Positions 1 through 11,554 are shown, counted from the first letter of the stretch. The stretch is DNA of 64,000 bases from Piper betle (GCA_033002965.1 JAURVB010002502.1:103765-167764), one strand, 5' to 3'. Numbers and translations are program-made. The notes: a model not told the origin generated them from the sequence alone.

Positions 1-978
1 CCATTTCTCACTTTTCCAACGCCGACAGGCCCAGCCCACATCTCTGTGTGCAAATTATAGACTCATTGATAATAATAATAATAGGAAAAAACTAAGGCAG
101 GTATCAATTTATCGGATCTTCCGATTCAACATGTTGTAATTACATCCTGGTGGGAGCGAAAGGAATATTAAATTCCTAATATCCGGTAAATGTGTCGAAA
201 CAAACATGTTCTGGTTCTTCAATGTGGTTTTTTAACATTGAGAATGAAACTCTTGTGCTTTAAGGTGAAATAAATTTGGTTAAATCACATGATGATGTAC
301 CAAAACCAGTCCAACAATCTACTAGTGAATTGTGGGAAAAGGTAATAAATGAAGAAATGAAGTCAACGAAACTTAACAAAGTTTGTATTTTAATTGATCT
401 TCCAAACGGTCAAAAAGTAAACAATAATAAATGAATTTTGAAAATAAAAAAAAGTCGATGGTATAATTGAAATGTATAAAGTCTATTTAGTTGCTAAAGG
501 ATGAATTGTAAAATTTGACGTAAAAACCGTTATTCTAAAGGATGAATTGGATGATAAATTTTTTATACAACCCACAAAGATTTGTTGTTCAAGGTAAAGA
601 AATAAAATATGCAAATTACAGCGTTGTATATATGGTCTTAAACGATCATTTAAACAATACAATTTGAAATTTTACAATGCCATCTTTTCGTATAGCTTCG
701 TAATAATTGAGGAGGATTATTGTGTTTATGTCAAACGCTCTAATGTTTCCTCTGTAATTCTATTCTTTTACGTGGATGACAATAGGGTTGCTAATTGAGT
801 GAGCCAGCTCGTGAACATTTAGCATTCGGCTCGGCTTGACTCGACTCGAAATTCAACATTTAAATACTCAAACTCGAATCTTACGAGCCGAGCTTGAGCA
901 AGGTCGTGTTCGACTCCACTCGATTCGTAGTTTGACTCGAACTCGACTCGATAAAATAATATAATAATATAGTCTTTA

Positions 979-979
<1 letters not shown>

Positions 980-1021
<42 letters not shown>
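980..1021. repeat. (TA)n microsatellite, left half
   Basis: An uninterrupted TA run inside the hAT-like element. It is the left half of a TA tract split by the GC-rich insertion; the right half is at about 1786-1830. Confidence 0.9.
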
Positions 1022-1022
<1 letters not shown>

Positions 1023-1024
<2 letters not shown>

Positions 1025-1783
1025 AAATAAGTTCTATACTGCAGCACAAGCAGCTTGCCTGTGCTGCAGTTTGATCTTGGCCGTTGGATGAAGATCAAAA
1101 AAAAAAAAAAAAGAGAGAGGGGGGCCGTCGGCGCCGCCGCAGCAGCAACAGCGGAGGGGGCGGGAAGGATGCCCGGCCACGACGACGGCTAGTGGGGGCG
1201 GCGGCGACAGGGGACGGGGTTGGTCCGGGGGGTGGTGGCAGGGTGGCGGGCGGGTCGCCACGCGGGTGGGCGCGCGCGGCTGGGTGGCAGGCGGCGGACG
1301 GGGGACGCGGTGGGGCCGGCGGCGGGGAGGGGCGAGGCGGGGAGGTGGGCGGGGGACTGCGCGGGCTGGCCGGGCGCCCGTTGCCGCGGTGGTGAGGGGC
1401 GGGGCGGGGATGTGGGCCCCTGGGGTGCACTGCCACGGCCGACCCCGGCTTCGGGAGGGGGCGCGGCAACAGGGTAGCGGCCCCGACGGGGTGGGGGTGG
1501 TGTCGCTCGGCGGTGGTGCGGTGGGCCGGCAGGGGAAGAGGCAGGGCGGCTAGATCCGCCGCCCCGTCGCCGCGAGGGGAGGGTTACGTCGCCGCCCAGT
1601 CGGCCGAGGGCGGCGACGGGCGGGGCAGGGGGTGGCGTCGTGTTGGCCAGCGGCAGCGACAACGCGTCAGCCGGGGGCGGCGGCGACGCCACCCGATTTT
1701 TTATCCAGCCGTTGGATTAAATCCAACGGTTGGAATACTGCATCATAGCCAAGATGGATGTGCGGCAGTACAACATTCTTGTC

Positions 1784-1784
<1 letters not shown>
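1023..1784. mobile_element. Nested GC-rich inverted-repeat element (Pack-MULE-like candidate)
   Basis: A very GC-rich block of about 650 bp sits inside an AT/TA microsatellite. Its borders are imperfect inverted repeats. The left end starts GGAAATAAGTTCTATACTGC and the right end, read on the minus strand, starts GGACAAGAATGTTGTACTGC. Both are followed by GCAC, a 'atcttggc' motif and 'ccgttggat'. The TA-rich flanks hide any target duplication. The interior has long open frames on both strands, all Gly/Arg/Pro-rich and typical of high-GC DNA, so I do not call a gene. TIRs around captured GC-rich DNA resemble Pack-MULEs, but no parent gene was recognised. Confidence 0.5.
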
Positions 1785-1836
<52 letters not shown>

Positions 1837-1847
1837 AATAACAAAGA

Positions 1848-1918
1848 AGCAAGATAGTTGAAATGATAAGTATTCACCTTGATGACTTCAAGGTTGTGGG
1901 TTCAAACCACATTGGCCT
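1848..1918 (+). other. tRNA-like sequence with A and B boxes inside the hAT-like element
   Basis: A 'tagttgaaatgataagt' segment resembles a Pol III A box. About 40 nt later GGTTCAAACC (1899-1908) is a perfect B-box match (GGTTCRANNCC), with an arm-like 'gtggGTTCAAAccac' stem around it. It does not fold as a full functional tRNA by eye, so it is probably tRNA-derived. The same arrangement recurs in the related copy at 56295-56350. Confidence 0.5.
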
Positions 1919-2895
1919 CATTTTTTTTAAGTGAGGTACTTTTGATTTTTAATCGAGCTGGTTTCGAGCTCGGCGAACAAGCTCACAAAAATTTAAAAGA
2001 TAGTTTAAAGATATTCAAATCGAGACTCAATTAGCATCCCTAGAAAACAATTTGCTAGTTGAGGATAACATATAGTATCTCATTTTTATTAAAGAATAAT
2101 TATCTCTAATTTTTAAATGAAATATATGGATGAAACTGAATTATCCTAAATGTTAAAATTTAGCATGATCGTGCAAAGAAAATGTTTTATCTTTCTCATG
2201 AGTCTTATATTAATAAGAATTTGGAATGATTTAACATGCAAATTTGTAACCCAATAAATACTCTAATTGCAAAAGATGAAAGCCTAAAACTGTGTTCATT
2301 AATTCCAAAGGAAAAATTAAAAATATCCAATATCTCATATGATGTATGCTATGATTTACACATGCTTTGATATACTATTTATTGTCAAATTAGTTAGCAG
2401 ATATCAATCAAATCAAAGCCTAACTCATTGCAAAGGTGTGAAAAGAATTATGCAGATGCTGATTGTGCTGAAGATGTAGAAGAACATAAATTCACTTCAA
2501 GATATATCTTCTTGTTGAATGAAGGAGCTATTTAGTGCACCGGCAAAAAGCAAACATGAGCTGCTCTGCCTACTATGGAGGCAGAATTTGTCACATCTAC
2601 CAATGCAGTCCAAGAGAGCGTTTAGTTTAGAAGATTTTTGTAACATTTGATAGTAGTCACATTTCCTTTGCCACCAATGGCTATATTTTGCGATAATTAG
2701 GCGGCACTTACTTAAATAAAAGATCTCAAATATCATAACAAAACGAAACACATTGACATTAAATACAACTTCATAAAAGACATTGTTCGGCAATCTGAAA
2801 TATATTTTCATACATCATATGGTTGGTGATCCATTAACTAAGCCAATACCTCGTGATGTATATCTTTCCAACATTAAGATGATTGACTTATTTTC

Positions 2896-3288
2896 TTAGT
2901 GTTTTCATATGTATTTCAGCAAATGTTTTTGTGCAATTTTCATTTTTGCCAATTATTGAAAATTTTCATTTCACTATGTTATCTTTTTTTAAATTATACT
3001 AATACAAAGAGTATTATGTCAAATGGGAGGAATGACATCTATATTTTAGGCGAATATTTGTACACCCTCCCATGTGATTTATACTACGTGAGATATAACT
3101 ATTTCAACTGTGAGGATAGTAGGAGGATAATCCCTCTTTATCTACCGTGTGAAATCTTTGAAGCAAAAATGCTTTCATTGTTCTCTTTATAATTTTTAAC
3201 TATATTTAAAATAATAAAGTAATGTTACTTTCTTTAACATATTACCTAAAGTTATAGATAATGTAGAGCAGATTCCCAAAGTAGAGCA
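2896..3288. other. AT-rich intergenic DNA
   Basis: No gene, RNA or repeat structure was recognised. It follows directly on the Copia pol tail and may contain the worn 3' LTR of that element, but no inverted 'TG...CA' ends were found. Confidence 0.4.
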
Positions 3289-3670
3289 GTGATCCTCTCA
3301 TGGAGAGCCTCGAGCACTGTTTTGGGGAGGAGCTTCTTCGAGTTGGCCCTCTCTTCTTCTAATCACCGCCTTCGTCGCCTCCCGCCTCAGAACAATCGAG
3401 ATGGCCTTCTTCTCCGCCACTTTCCGTTCGCCTCCTCCCGCCTCTCCGTCGCCTTCCTCCGCTTGGGCGGCAACTGCACCGCCTTCCGTGGCCGCCGGGC
3501 TCGGCCTCGGGAGCGAAGCAGCGAGCTGGTGCGGGCAGGCGCGAGCGGAAGGTGAGGGAATCGGCGGTCAACCAGCGGGCGGTGGAGGCGTCGTCCGGCG
3601 AGCGGTGGCCAGTTGCAGAAGAGGCGATGATGATATTTTGGAGTTGCGTCTGGCGTTTGGGCCTTATTGA
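3289..3670 (+). other. Orphan GC-rich open stretch, possible lost 5' exon
   Basis: A CpG-rich island within AT-rich DNA, open in several frames. One forward frame from the ATG at about 3401 reads as an Ala/Ser/Pro-rich peptide of 89 codons that could pass for a plastid leader. There is no recognisable domain, no convincing downstream exon and no clear splice donor. It could be the promoter-proximal exon of a deleted gene or a captured fragment. I do not assign a product. Confidence 0.25.
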
Positions 3671-3927
3671 ATGGGCCTGATAAAAAGCACATGGGCCTTG
3701 TTGACCGGATGTTGATGGGCTTACTATTTGTTTTGGGCCATTGCCTTGATGTCTTTAAGCTTTTCTGGTCAGTTTCATGGATATAAGCCACCGATTGGCA
3801 TTATTTTTAGTCACATTTTTTTAGAGATTTAAAGATGGTTATGGAAGTTATATCTGATTTTGTTATCATTTATAAAAATAACTACCTCGAATTTCTAAGA
3901 TTTGTCAAAAATAATTTTAGAACATAC

Positions 3928-4077
3928 TATTAGCCCTTGAAAAAAATTCAATTCTAGAAATTTAAAGTAGTATACATTCTGTGTCAAGGAAAGAATATTT
4001 GAAGAAAATATTATTAGCCCTTGAAAAAAATTCAATTCTAGAAATTTAAAGTAGATACATTCTGTGTCAAGGACTCA
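3928..4077. repeat. 84-bp direct tandem duplication
   Basis: The unit starting 'tattagcccttgaaaa' at 3928 is repeated from 4012 with only a 2-bp loss in 'gtagtatac' versus 'gtagatac'. The second copy ends after 'gtgtcaagga'. Near identity implies a recent event, just upstream of the DUF2358 gene. Confidence 0.85.
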
Positions 4078-4417
4078 AGAGGGCGATATTTATAACACTT
4101 AAAATAATCTGCTAATTTTGTCTTCTAAGCAAGCATTTTTGGATTACGATAAATGAAAACCAGTATTTGTTATTATTATAAATAAATAAAGACATTATTT
4201 ATTATAGAAAGAGAGAACCACAAATTTGACAAATTTGAAAAGTAAACGGCGACCAGAGGCTTCTTCAAGCTCTTACTACGTCAGGCCTCGTGGAGGAACC
4301 ACAAATATGTCTCGGAAAAAATAAAATCGCATCAACTGATCTCTTTGTTTTCTCTCTTATGAGCTTTTGTGGCTCTCGTTCCCTCCAAAATGCCACTCCA
4401 TTACCCCCACCCCAGCC

Positions 4418-6509
4418 ATGAGCTCCTTCTCCACCGTCTCCCCCGCCGTCTCTCGCCTCACTCTTGCCGCCCGCCGTCCCAACCACCGTCCCCCTCGTCA
4501 CTTGCACCCTTCGAGGCCTCCCTCCCTCGCCACCTCCCACTCCCCACTCGAGGTTATTCATCACTTTCTAATAATATATATATATATATATACATATATA
4601 TCTCCATATAATACTTGGTTACTTGAACAGAGATAAATGATACAAGAAAACACAAGTTTCATAGAAGTTGGTCTCACAACTAGTTCATACTGTCAACTGG
4701 GTTTTGATACAGTTGATTATCTCCACTTAACTTCTCTTTTATGTTGTATGGCTAATTAGTATTGCTTTTGATTGTAAGTTTGATGTTTTGGTGATATGGC
4801 TAGTTATAAATGAGGCGAAAGAGGCAGAGATGGCTATCGATGTGGCTGCTGAAAGATCTGAAGCTGACAAGATTGTGGACGGCATGGACTTTGGTGAGCT
4901 CTGCAATGAGTTTGAATGCATTAGCAGCCCCTCCGTGGAAGCAACGGCCAGGCAGCTAGCTAGAGATATTCTCGAGCAGCGAGAGGGGAACAGAGCAGTG
5001 GGGACTTTCGCTGTCTCTGTGAAGTACAAGGTATTCCATACTCAGTCTCACGTAATTTTATTGGTGATTGGTTACATTTAGTTAGCCTTACTCTTGATTA
5101 CTTATTTATTTTTCTTTGTCTTGGTTGAGCATGTTCATCTTAGGAAAGGTAATCTGTAAGATGAAGCATTGTTTTGGGGGAAGTAGATTGGTATAGGATG
5201 GATCTTCTTCTGCTTATTTATTTCTCTTACCCTTCAACCATCTTATTCCCTGGGTTTAGTTGTGAAACTCATTACTGCAATCTTGTTATATAAAGGTTCA
5301 GCTCAATAATGCTCTAGTCTTCATCTGTGATACCTCTGTCTAGTGCTATTTTTGAGGCCGACATCTTACGACAGATGTCAATGTGTTTATGATTTATCAT
5401 GAATCCAATAACTGACCTGAAGAATTACTACTTAAGAGTAATTACTGACTAGTTTGGCTTCGTTAATTAACATGATATGCTTCCTTGAAATGCAGGATCC
5501 AGTTCGAGCCTTTACTGGCCGCGACAAGTATAAGAGACCTTTATGGACAACAGAAGCTCTTGATAATCCAGTAGTGGTTGGTACTGATGTCCTTAATCTT
5601 GTTGTGCTATTCCATTTATCCTTGCAATCTTCTTGTTTTTTTTAATTATATTTTGAGATTCTTCCGGCTCTTTTGATTAAACCTGCATATTTTAACATTA
5701 TATGATCCTCTATTTTCAGTCCGTGCAAGAAATGACGATGCTTTCAACCAGTGTCTTGGTCATTAAATGGACCATCAGAGGAAAACCCAAAAATGTGTTT
5801 GCTAGCATTGGTGGGGACTTGATTATCCGAGTAAACTCACGGTTTACTCTGAACCAAATCAGTGGTCAGGTCGTTGAGCAAGAGGATACCTGGGATTTGT
5901 CCGCTTCTTCAATCATTGGCCAAGCCTACTTCTGGACTTCTCGGCGCCTTTTTGCCACAATTGAGGCAGGAAAAGACGTGGCAGACTCAATGAAAGGGCT
6001 ATCAAGTCGTTTTGCAACAGAGAAGGAGAACACAGAATTTTATCCTGACCCCTCTGGTGATCCATTCAAGGTGTGAATCCATAGAAGCTCCTTGTTGATC
6101 ATCATTATGTGCTACTGATTGCAACACATAGCTTCCTCACTGTTTTAGCATAACCTCAACTTGTTTTTTCATCATCGGCATTCAAACTTTTTTCTTTCTT
6201 CATGAATCTTGTGGCCTCATCATGAATATTGATTCCTTGCAACTTGGTTTTTCATCAATAGAACTATTAAAGCTTGAATGTATGACATGTTCAGTGACTG
6301 TTATTGATAAAATTCTGATTTTTTTCCTGATAATTCAGTATAAAAAAACATCCTGGAAACTCTAAATTTATGACATCTTTTTTATCTCATTGGTGGGTGT
6401 GAAACAGTTCTTTCAGACGGACGACAATTTTCAAAGAGATGCATACCAGATTGCACTCTTCCTGGCCATACTCTATTTTGTTGTGCAGTTCTTGAGGACA
6501 ACCCTTTGA
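4418..6509 (+). CDS. DUF2358 (NTF2-like) family protein, probably plastid-targeted
   Basis: Five exons by hand: 4418-4552, 4779-5030, 5496-5576, 5720-6070 and 6408-6509, all joining in phase 0, giving 306 residues. The start is the first ATG giving a Ser/Arg/Pro-rich leader of about 45 residues, typical of a chloroplast transit peptide (inference). The core (about residues 70-260) contains 'YKDPVRAFTGRDKY' across exons 2-3 and 'VLVIKWTIRGKPK' in exon 4, the pattern I associate with DUF2358 proteins of NTF2-like fold, whose role is not established. A hydrophobic C-terminal segment in exon 5 ('IALFLAILYFVVQFL') could anchor it in a membrane. The acceptor of exon 2 is the least certain; another AG lies 24 nt downstream but breaks the phase. 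No in-frame lesions are seen, so it looks functional. The family name is from memory and could be a neighbouring DUF. Confidence 0.75.
4573..4606. repeat. (TA)n microsatellite in intron 1 of the DUF2358 gene
   Basis: A TA-rich tract immediately after the exon 1 donor. It reads as a Tyr/Ile repeat in translation but is intronic. Confidence 0.85.
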
Positions 6510-6951
6510 GTGTGCGGAATCAAACGATACATATTCCCGACTTTTGTACCACTATTCTTTGTCTCTTTTTGTATTCACAACTACATTTCCTTGAAACGTA
6601 TATACTACTACAGTGTATAATGGTGTACTGTATTGTAGCATAGTTGTGTGTATGTACTATGTATAATCCCTGTGTTACTGTCACAAGATACAATGTGAAT
6701 TTTGAACCCGTGCTGTCTATTAATTGACAACCCCTGTTAGCTTATATTGTTTTAAAGAAAAAGACACTCTTAGCAATGCCCATCAGTAAGGTGAGAGTTA
6801 TTTGTAAACCATCGATTGACCATGTTAACGTCGGTGGAGCTAACCGAACACTAACGCTTAAACCTGTGGTCTATACCGCCAGTTTGTGAACGCCGAACAA
6901 AGCCAATTAGAATTGTAATTAGAATAATTATATGCCGAATCAAGAGAACAA

Positions 6952-7024
6952 GCCGTCTTAGCTCAGCCGGTAGAGCGCATGGCTTTTAACCATGTGGTCG
7001 TGGGTTCGATTCCCACAGACGGCG
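6952..7024 (+). tRNA. tRNA-Lys(UUU): tRNA-Lys (anticodon UUU)
   Basis: A complete 73-nt cloverleaf. The acceptor stem GCCGTCT pairs with AGACGGC and is followed by discriminator G. The D arm is gctc..gagc. The anticodon stem CATGG/CCATG encloses loop CTTTTAA, with anticodon TTT at 6985-6987. The T arm GTGGG-TTCGATT-CCCAC carries the B box. There is no intron and no encoded CCA, as expected for a nuclear plant gene. It decodes AAA/AAG lysine codons. A six-T Pol III terminator lies 10 nt downstream. All stems are fully paired, so it looks functional. Confidence 0.97.
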
Positions 7025-7450
7025 ATTTGCTTCTTTTTTGGGTATTTAATATTGTTTTATTTTGATAACTTTCATATGTAATAGTACTGTATCCCCATTT
7101 TTTTATTTTATATTACACCGTAATTTCATTTTTCCTTTCATAATTTAATAATAATTGATTTTTTTGTATTATTTTTTCATTTAAAATTTTCTTCTTTTGC
7201 TTATTTATTTCTTGATGGAAATTTTATTTTATTTTTTAATGACTTTCATATAGTAGTACTGTATACTTATTTTTTATTTTGTAATAGTACACCGTAATTT
7301 CATTTTCCCCCTTAATCTTTTATTCATTTCATAATAATTATTTTTTATTATTTTTCTTATTTAAATTCGCTCTACAATTTATTATTCAGCATTTCATTCT
7401 TTTTATTTCATTTTTCTTTTTTCTTTTTTAAATTTTATTTATTATACTGT
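7025..7450. other. AT-rich spacer with a diverged direct repeat
   Basis: T-rich DNA containing two related segments, around 7060-7150 and 7240-7350. Both share 'actttcatat', 'agtactgtat', 'cacc gtaatttcattt' and 'ataataatt' in the same order, which suggests an old tandem duplication. No gene was seen. Confidence 0.45.
7034..7039 (+). terminator. Pol III T-run terminator of tRNA-Lys
   Basis: Six consecutive T residues 10 nt after the mature 3' end, sufficient for RNA polymerase III termination. Confidence 0.8.
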
Positions 7451-7518
7451 ATCCGTAGTGTCCTGTCCTTCGCCGCTACTGCATAAGCGCCGCCGCCGCC
7501 GCCGCCGCCGCCTGCAGC

Positions 7519-10500
7519 TTGCCGGCAAAAAGAGATGCCGCCTTTGCTCCCCCTCCGACCTCCCACTTCCTCCACTTCTCCTCTACCCCCATGCCCACCA
7601 CCTTCCTCTTCTTCCCCGACCCCGCCGCCTCCGCTTCCTTCATTCTGTTCAACCCCGGCAGCACCACCGCCGCCGCCATCTCCGACCAAAACGGCGACCT
7701 TTTGCTCCCCAGACGGACTCGCCTCCGTCATCCCCCAGCTCTCTTGGGACGAGGAGCAGTTCGACGACGAGAAATGAGACGCTTCCAAGTACGAGGCCCT
7801 CCTCGCCGGCGGCGACGCTGAGCAGGTCACCTCCGTCCTCCAAGAGATGATTAAGCTGGTAAGACTTGCTTTTTTATCTTGGTCTTGGGCGTTGGGAATG
7901 ATATAAACTTGGAATTATATGCGAGCACTTGTTGTGGGCAGTTGGAGGATATGAATATGGTCGAGGTGTTGGAGACTGCTGCGGTGGAGCTGGTTGCTCA
8001 GGGTGTTATCGGCAAGAGAGTTGATGAAATGGAGTCTGGTTTTATGATGGCTCTGGATTGCATGATTCGGCTTGCCGATAAGGACAATGATGAGCAGGTG
8101 CCTGATCAATATCTCCAGTCAATGATACGGGTTTTAATTTGAATGTTTGTGTAATGGTTTTAATTATCCTCAATACTAGTTAGAGCTGGTGTAATGTTGT
8201 TTAATTAGATGCAAATATTATTTGTCTCTCATTTTGCGATGCATTGGATGTTGAATGCTGCATGAAGTTGCATTTTAGCGTAACCCTGCATTTCATTAGT
8301 TTGTTACATCAATATTTAATTTGTTCATGTTTATTGAATGGTGTATTGCTTCGAATACTTGCTCTCTTATTTAGCTCTGGTAATTGTTTTGCAAAGGTCA
8401 AAGATGTTGATTATGGTGTAGTATTGTCTAGTCAAAAGCAAGTGTTATTTTATCTTTTTTTTTAATTTGATACATTCGACGGATGTTGTAGCATAAAGTT
8501 GCAATCTTTAAGTGAAAAATCTTTGATTTTCTTTTTTCTTCTTTAAATTGGCTTTTTCATATTTCGGAAATTGTTAAAGTCTTTCATACTTTTATTTTTC
8601 TACCGATACAATGAAGTTTGTTCTTCTGTAATTCTGTCTAATCAGACGAGAGTATTAATTGTTTCTCATTATTTTGATACAGAAGATGGAGTTTGTAGCG
8701 TTGGTTTGCATTTTATTTATAGCCTGTGTGTGCAACACATTTCTCTTTCACAAACTTTTTTATGAAAAACTATCTGTTTGTTGTTCAGCCTTCAGCTGTT
8801 CCTTGCAATTGTTTTATTTTTTGTGGAGCGCAAGTCATTGTTGGAAGTGATCGAGGAGACTGTCCTATCTCATCTGACCAAAAAATGTCCCGCCACATGT
8901 GATTACTTGCTTGTTTAGCTGGACATGCATCCAACAAGATTCATATATAATTGCACTTGCTCGACTTTTCTGTCCATGGTTACTTTCTGTTAGGTTCAAG
9001 TTGTTGGACTGCTGTGCTGCACTCCTTAGAAAGAAAGTAGACATGAATCACTGAGGCAAGTTACTGCAGGTGGCAGTGTTTTTTCCGAGGAAAATGGTAC
9101 AAAGGTTCGTCTTGCAGGAGCAAATTTAAATAATATAGCAAACCGGGCTGATGACTTACTAGAGGTAACTTGTTATTTAGTCTTAGATTGTGATGTTTCT
9201 TCTTTGTGCAAAGATATAAGATAAATTCAAAAATCTTTCATGCAACCATCATTTCATTAGCTACCACTACAATACATGTATGATGATGATCTTTTATTTC
9301 CATCTCAATTTTTAGCTTTTTGGAGCGTTGCTGCAGGAATGGCATCTGTATTCATAACTTATCTTCTACTATTTACATTGATTATGTGTTGTTAATTTGA
9401 ATATAACAACTTCCGAATAGTCATGCAAAATATACATGTTTTAGTTGGGATAAGGTGTAGAATCAGATAACCAAATATGGCAGCACAATTTGTGTTTTCC
9501 TAGTATGATACAGTCACGCGGATGTCTTCTGAATGCTGCACAATTCTACACCATGAACCATTTTTTAATTTCTTGATTTAGTGCAGACGATGGAGGCAAG
9601 AGCAAACATTCCTGACCGGAAACTGCTGGCAAGACTTGTTCTTATTAGAGAGGAAGCTTGAAACATGATGGGTGGTGGAATGTTAGATGAAAGACATGAT
9701 TGTGGTTTTAGTACGTTGCCAGAAGCAGAGGTTTTATGTTCTATCCATTGAATTATGTTCTCTTGGAGGTTAGTAATTACCCCCTGTAATAGAAACCGAA
9801 GGAACTTTATGCCTTTTTGAACAAATGCATAGTTTTCATATTGATGCTTTTTTTTATTGCATTAAATGGTTGAAACCTATATTCACTAACTTGTATGTTA
9901 GCAAACATACTTGCTCAAGGTAGGTTTAGGTGGAGCTAAGATCTTTTGGTGTTGATCTCTTGCTCAAGGTGAACAAAGCAAGTAAACTGAAAGTTCCTTT
10001 AACTGGTATATATCACTAAATTGAACCTATTATTTCGTAGAACTATGTGACTTATAGGAATCATGCTAGCATCTAGATCAACCCTTGCTCTTTTGAACTA
10101 TTGATCAAATCCTTGTTCCTGCTATCTGCTGCTGCTGCTACAAAGTCAATTAGTACTCAAGAAGATGATGATATGGAATGCTCACTTGAGATGATTGCTT
10201 TTCCACTGTTAGATCAACAAATTTGTAGTTTTCTTCATTTTCAATCTAGATTGATAAACTATTGCTAGAAAAGCCTGCATACTAACGGATAAGCACTTCA
10301 TTGCTTCTATCAGTGCAATATAGTCCTTATGTTTATGATTATTCCAGTGGACAGGCTTCTGTTTTCCTGAAATTTTTAGTTGGCTTCTTGTTGGTATGTA
10401 ATTTAATAATCCTGTCAATGGACAGGTGAATTTTTTAATGAAAATGATGGCTTTAAAGCCTGGAAAAGCGTTAGAGATGATAAAGAATGTATACCAAGGA

Positions 10501-11554
10501 AAAGAGGAAGGAGCAGATAGGGCCGAGGATGGAGATGAGAGACCAACTGGAATAGCTGGCAGGGTCCTTATATTGATTTCAGCCTTGTGGACTTTGAAGG
10601 ATCGTGGAAAACTGACGATTACAGTTTGTTCTTTCAGGGAAGTATCTCTGGTTGGAAACCACGTCCAGTGCGACCTGGCATGTTCCTAGAGACAGTGGCG
10701 AAGGTAAAAATGTAGTTTTGTACCTCTTGAGTTTTCTTGAACTTATGCAGCTGCAATTGAAGGTTGTTTTTCCAAGAAGAGCCTACTTACTATCCTTGTA
10801 CTTAGTGTGCGGCTTGGCACTTTTGTGTGGAAAATTGAATAAGCAAAGCTCCAGGGTGGTTCGTTTGAAATTGGGCTTGCTGCTAATTTCGCACTGTTTG
10901 TGTAGATCCATGAACCATCAGGATCCATGCTCCATAATAAGTGTTAATATGAGGCGGCTTTTTGTTGAAAGTGCTGTTTGGATGCCTTATAATTATGTGT
11001 CCTCCGGATTTTTTGAAGCCACGCAGTAGTAATTCGTGTGCATTTGCAGCCACTTGGCCTTCTTTTTCTCTTTCATTGGAATTTCCGATTGTAATACTAA
11101 AATCATATGAATTTTAAAGTATTTTCAATTTATGCAATATTAGCTCTGAGAAATTCACTGATGCAAAGTTTCTCTTGTTTCATTAGGCAGGTTCTTGGCG
11201 GCATCTATGCAGGGAATGTATCTGAAACTGCAGCTCGACACCTAGAATGGATAATGTATCATCTTTTACAGAGAAAAATCTTCATTTACCGTCTTTCCGG
11301 TGTCAGTTGAACTTATGTTGTCTTCCCATAACAAGTAGGTTCATCAGACGAGCCTTCAAATTCTGCAAGACATGGCTTTGAGTCTCCTATATGCCACCTT
11401 CAAGTTTCTTAGGAGAAACATTGTTTACAACGGAAAATTTGATGAAGTAGCTAACATGAAGGATCTCTTCAGAGACGTCCCATATACAACTGGCATTGAG
11501 ATGGCAATTGGTGGTTGTATGGTTTATCTCGGGATTAACTCATCTGCTGATTAG
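7519..11554 (+). pseudogene. Decayed multi-exon plant gene of unknown function
   Basis: Exon-like blocks with good splice sites give one continuous protein-like message: about 7519-7858, 7942-8097, 8819-8898, 8994-9164, 9589-9730, 10426-10563, 10637-10703, 11191-11250 and 11339-11554. Pieces such as 'LARLVLIREEA', 'NMMGGGMLDER', 'GFSTLPEAEVNFL' and 'RPVRPGMFLETVAKVLGGIY' read like a conserved plant protein with an Ala/Pro-rich N-terminal leader. I cannot name the family. Lesions: a frame change within exon 1 (the leader and 'LSWDEEQFDDEK' lie in different frames), an in-frame TGA after that motif, TAG after 'VVGLLCCTP', TGA within 'REEA*NMM', and a donor reading ATAATG instead of GT at 11251. 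With three nonsense codons and a lost donor in otherwise well-kept exons, this is a fairly young pseudogene. The last block may instead belong to a different gene. Confidence 0.7.

Larger units (their letters stand above)
783..2042. mobile_element. hAT-like non-autonomous element (TIR + 8-bp TSD) inserted in Copia fragment
   Basis: The ends are near-perfect inverted repeats: TAGGGTTGCTAATTGAG at 783 and its complement with one change, CTCAATTAGCATCCCTA, ending at 2042. The flanks GATGACAA (775-782) and GAAAACAA (2043-2050) match at 6 of 8 positions, the 8-bp duplication expected of hAT elements. The insertion lies in the reverse-transcriptase YVDD region of the Copia remnant, which resumes after it. 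The body holds repeated 'gagctcg/cgactcga' motifs, a TA microsatellite, a nested GC-rich element (1023-1784) and a tRNA-like stretch (1848-1918). No transposase is visible. Related copies, one inverted, occur at 56056-56660 and 63470-63783. Confidence 0.75.
250..2895 (+). mobile_element. Decayed Ty1/Copia polymerase fragment (reverse transcriptase to RNase H)
   Basis: Conceptual reading in shifting frames gives Copia landmarks in order. The 'LVAKG' region of reverse transcriptase lies near 470-510, followed by 'QP.RF' and 'YGLK' near 560-650 and the catalytic 'YVDD' at about 768-780. After an interruption there are 'YILGVKI'-like, 'LSHESYI' and 'NKI' segments near 2150-2230. RNase H motifs follow near 2440-2760, including 'DAD', 'TMEAEF' and 'KYHNKTKHIDIKY'. 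The pol frame ends with a 'DPLTKPI' tail near 2828-2855. Many stops and indels make it non-functional. No gag, integrase or LTR was recognised, so it is a 3' pol remnant. A hAT-like element splits it at the catalytic YVDD codons. The order of motifs (RT, then RNase H at the C terminus, no downstream integrase) supports Copia rather than Gypsy. Confidence 0.8.

Noticed and set aside
819..1049. Tyr/Ile-repeat peptide frames (also near 1667-1857, 4573, 54776 and 55616)
   Set aside because: They translate TA microsatellites and have no coding meaning.
1034..1692. Long overlapping Gly/Arg/Pro-rich open frames on both strands
   Set aside because: They lie in a very GC-rich transposon interior where stops are rare in all frames. 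There is no domain and no splice logic.
11250..11339. AT-AC (U12-type) intron in the decayed gene
   Set aside because: The donor reads ATAATG, not the ATATCC consensus, and the acceptor is AG, so a mutated GT donor is the simpler reading.
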